Assembly: GCA_024362935.1 (NCBI GenBank)
Contig: JANCRA010000019.1
Coordinates: 2,076,001 to 2,140,000 of the forward strand
Direction of reading: 5' to 3'
Length of the DNA: 64,000 nucleotides
From: Setophaga petechia
Lineage: Eukaryota > Chordata > Aves > Passeriformes > Parulidae
Under the pieces are notes generated by a model. The model was not told the DNA's origin. It did no database searches and was given only the letters and a program-made list of their open reading frames with translations. Positions 61,002 through 64,000 of the stretch are shown one piece after another. The position numbers and the translations under genes were made by a program. Position 1 is the first letter of the stretch. Each line of letters starts with the position of its first letter.

Positions 61002-64000
61002 ACGGGTAAAGCATGATTTGTCTTAAGAAGCAACTCACAGTGGCTGTCCCACTTGAAGTGTTCAGATAAGCACAAAAGAAGAGCCCTCAGTCCTCTGCAG
61101 CCCCTTGCAGCTACATCAGACACTCCTCTTTGCCTTAGTGAGGTTCCCAGCCTGGTGGGAAGCACAGAGCCAAATTTCTAACTATTTTAATTCATTGTGC
61201 TCCATTCAAGCACTTGTGGACATAGAAAGGGAATGAATTGTCTGGACCTGCAATAATTTCCATCCAAACCTAATAACTCAGAATATTTACCTTGTGGTCA
61301 AAACTTCATTTTTGAGCTTTTGAATTCTTTGCTTAGTGTCAGTGTGGGGCAAACCCACATCTGTCAGAATAGGTGCCTAGATTGGGTTGACCCAGACTGT
61401 CTATTCCAAAGCCCTAATTAACAATCTTAAAATTCTGGCCTGGCTTCGTACCACTCATGTTTTCCTCCACCTACATGCTGTTCAGTATTTGCAGTATCTC
61501 ACTGGACCCCTACACTGCACGTGATGCTGCTGCTGTGGTTGAGAAAGCAGGAATGAAGGGAAGACAGAGCAAATGGTGGAAGGAAAGATCTAGACAGGAA
61601 TAGTAATGAGATGGGATTGTGGTACCCTCAGCCCAAGGCTGCCTGTATTCTGGCTGTTGGCTTACAGCCAGAGCTGGAGAAAGCACACTGGGCTAGAGAG
61701 GCCATTGACTTTGACACAGCTTGGCTGGTCTCTCATGTGCTCCTGTGCTACTATGAGTTCCTCCCAGAAAATCTTGGGTCTGTCTTAACGTCAGTTGCAT
61801 CAAAGTCACTCAGCTGTTCAAAAATCCAGTTGGAAATTCCACCTGAGCAAATGTCTTTTAGTCACAGTGCTTTTTTAGAGTCATTCACGCCTTCCTCATC
61901 ACCAGGAAGCATTTGTACAGCAGAGAGGTATTTGACAATGGGCTGTCCTGCCCATAGGAAGAGCTGTATTGTGTAACTGGAGTAAATCCCTGCCCTATGA
62001 GCTGCGTGTCCATGAGCTTATACACTGATTTCAAGGCTTTGGTTTGATCATGAGCAATCTCTCATAGCTGGAGCTCTGAATTAACCTTCTTCCCACACCA
62101 TGCTTTTGACCATAGGTGTGCAAGGATATGTTTATATTTAAAGTTCCTGTGAGTGCATTCTTAGGTCTAGAGTCAAGCAACAGGAGCACAGGGGGAAAAC
62201 ATCCCCTTTTTTCCATGCTATTTTGGGCACAGAGACCCTACCAAATTCCACAACAGAATCACATAATTGCAAATTGAATTCTCCAACTTTTTAATTTTTT
62301 TTTACTTAAAACTTTGGCAGTACTGGTATGCATGATAATCATGGGGGAAAAGTTTTAACAAAAAAAATCTTACTTGTAATTTGATTATCTTGGAGACCAG
62401 TTAGTATAAGGGATTATTAAAGGGTGGGCTTGGTAAGCATGTGAAGTCATATGAAATATTGGAGAAGAGTTAGCATGACTTTCATAGAGGGCAGTTGCAT
62501 CTCAAAAATCAGCCAGATTGTAAGACTGGACTCAATACATAAATTGCTAAGTTTCACCTGTTCATTGCAGAAGTTTCATCCAAGAGCTTGATAAAGCCTA
62601 TCACCAGAAAAATATCCTAAATTAAAATTGCAATAGCAGTAAAGGTTTTTCTGTGATCATAAATGGTATTAAATAGGGAAAAGAAGAATTATGTAAGTTG
62701 TGTTGTAGGGAAGGTTGGCAGCTGGACCTCTCCATCTTTTCATAAAAGATGCGTGAAAGGAGATTAGTAGTAGCACAGTAAAAATGGAGAATTTGTTGTA
62801 TTCATGACAGCCACATTTAGGGCTGGCTACCCAAAATAAAACAAAAATGTTACCATGTTTCACTCAAAGGTGAGTGAAAAGATGCTAAATTGATAACTGA
62901 AATTTCAAATTAATATAGTAATGGAATTAATGTGATGTGAATAGATTGGCAGGCTCTAGCCTTGCTACTGCTTTGCTGAGAACAGGTTCTCTGCAAATAT
63001 CTTGAGCTCAGTGACTAATGTCAATCAAAGGGAAAGGAACCAGCATAATTCTTTTGAAAGAAACAACATAAACCTCTTAATGTTTAATGTTATATTCTCT
63101 GTAGCCACAGGTACCTCCATATACTGAAAAGGATGTATTTGCAATTCTGTTAAGCTGTTTCATAAAAGGAGCAGTAGAAGCAAAAACAGTACCAAGAAAA
63201 GCAACAAGTAAAGATTGTAGCTGTGAAGACTAAGTGGATTCTTGAGCTTAGAAAAAAGAAGGAAACTGTGATAACAATACAGACAAGACAAACTGGGAAG
63301 GACTGCATACTTTCTCATAATCTAAATATCAGAATAATTAGATCTTGGATATTAAAAGCAGTTTCACCTTTCATTCAGAAAGTTCTAAAATGCTAATGGT
63401 TGGAAGCTGGAAGAGATTATGTATATTTTTTCATAGGTAGGAGGGATAATTCAATAATTTATGATTTCTACTCTTTTTCTGTAAAATCAACTACTTTCTA
63501 CTGCTGAGATAGCAAGCTATTGAGATAGAATGGCAAACCACTCCTTACTGCTTCCTTTGATAGTTCAGAGTACTTTTCTGTCTGGCTGTGCTCACTACAC
63601 ATGAAGCAACATCACACCAGTAAAGAGTTTGGAAAACATGGAAGCCACTTTTCCCTGAGCAGCAGGATGGTGCAACCTTTGTTGGTCGAGTAACCAAGAA
63701 CCTGCAGCCGATGTTTATGTTGGATCACATCCTTGGATGTGAAATTTGCTTCCTTGGTAGGCCACCTCAGAAGAGAGAGGCACAGCATATATTTTGGTCA
63801 GGGGTTTCTGCTGTATTGTTAATAAAATGTGCAAAATGTGCCTAATTTAGGTCAGGCATACTAATTACCTTAAGAGTACCTGAACAATAAACAACAATGA
63901 CCCTTACTGAGAAACTAATTAGCTTTGAAAATTTGGCTTTCTTAATCATCAAAGAAGATGGGTTAAAGCTCATCTTTAATTTAGAGAATAATTATTATCA

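Larger units (their letters stand above)
60291..64000. other. Upstream intergenic DNA
   Basis: Beyond the CpG island I see no gene. Frames at 60,485-60,919 (minus) and 61,611-61,976 (plus) lack recognisable domains. No CR1 copy is evident. Confidence 0.5.

Overview
The window is vertebrate nuclear DNA, almost certainly avian. It is AT-rich and gene-poor, carries many CR1 LINE 3' ends in both orientations, and has endogenous-retrovirus LTRs of the kinds common in neoavian birds. It contains one clear protein-coding gene, a desmosomal cadherin of the desmocollin family on the minus strand. This is best matched to desmocollin-2 (DSC2). Identification rests on my reading of exons, splice sites and family motifs; no alignment was run.

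Layout. Bases 1 to about 34,950 are intergenic or downstream DNA with CR1 copies, three LTR-like elements, microsatellites and A/T-rich tracts. There is one unexplained minus-strand open segment with a poly(A) signal near 1.56-1.92 kb. A probable long DSC2 3'UTR runs from 37,904 down to about 34,950. The DSC2 coding exons occupy 37,905-59,520. All fifteen constitutive coding exons plus the alternative 'b' exon could be placed, with AG/GT boundaries and reading phases that agree at every junction except the first. The CpG island and promoter lie at about 59.09-60.29 kb. From 60.3 to 64 kb is upstream DNA with no recognisable gene.

The encoded protein would be about 881 residues (a form) or 828 (b form). 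It has a signal peptide, a cadherin propeptide ending in a furin-type R-T-K-R site, five extracellular cadherin repeats (the mature protein starting R-W, placing the adhesive Trp at position 2), one transmembrane helix, and a catenin-binding tail. The classical desmocollin a/b switch is fully preserved. A 46-bp exon (38,188-38,233) ends the protein in [12 protein letters not shown]; skipping it joins the tail to the last exon, which encodes the plakoglobin-binding end.

The most notable points are: (1) a one-base frame conflict in exon 1 at a run of seven C, probably an assembly or homopolymer error; (2) the intact alternative b exon only 85 bp from the a exon; (3) loss of the usual DxNDN calcium motif at the EC4-EC5 junction; (4) CR1 and microsatellite insertions directly beside splice donors; and (5) an unidentified minus-strand terminal-exon-like segment at the left end. 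I found no unknown multi-gene system here.
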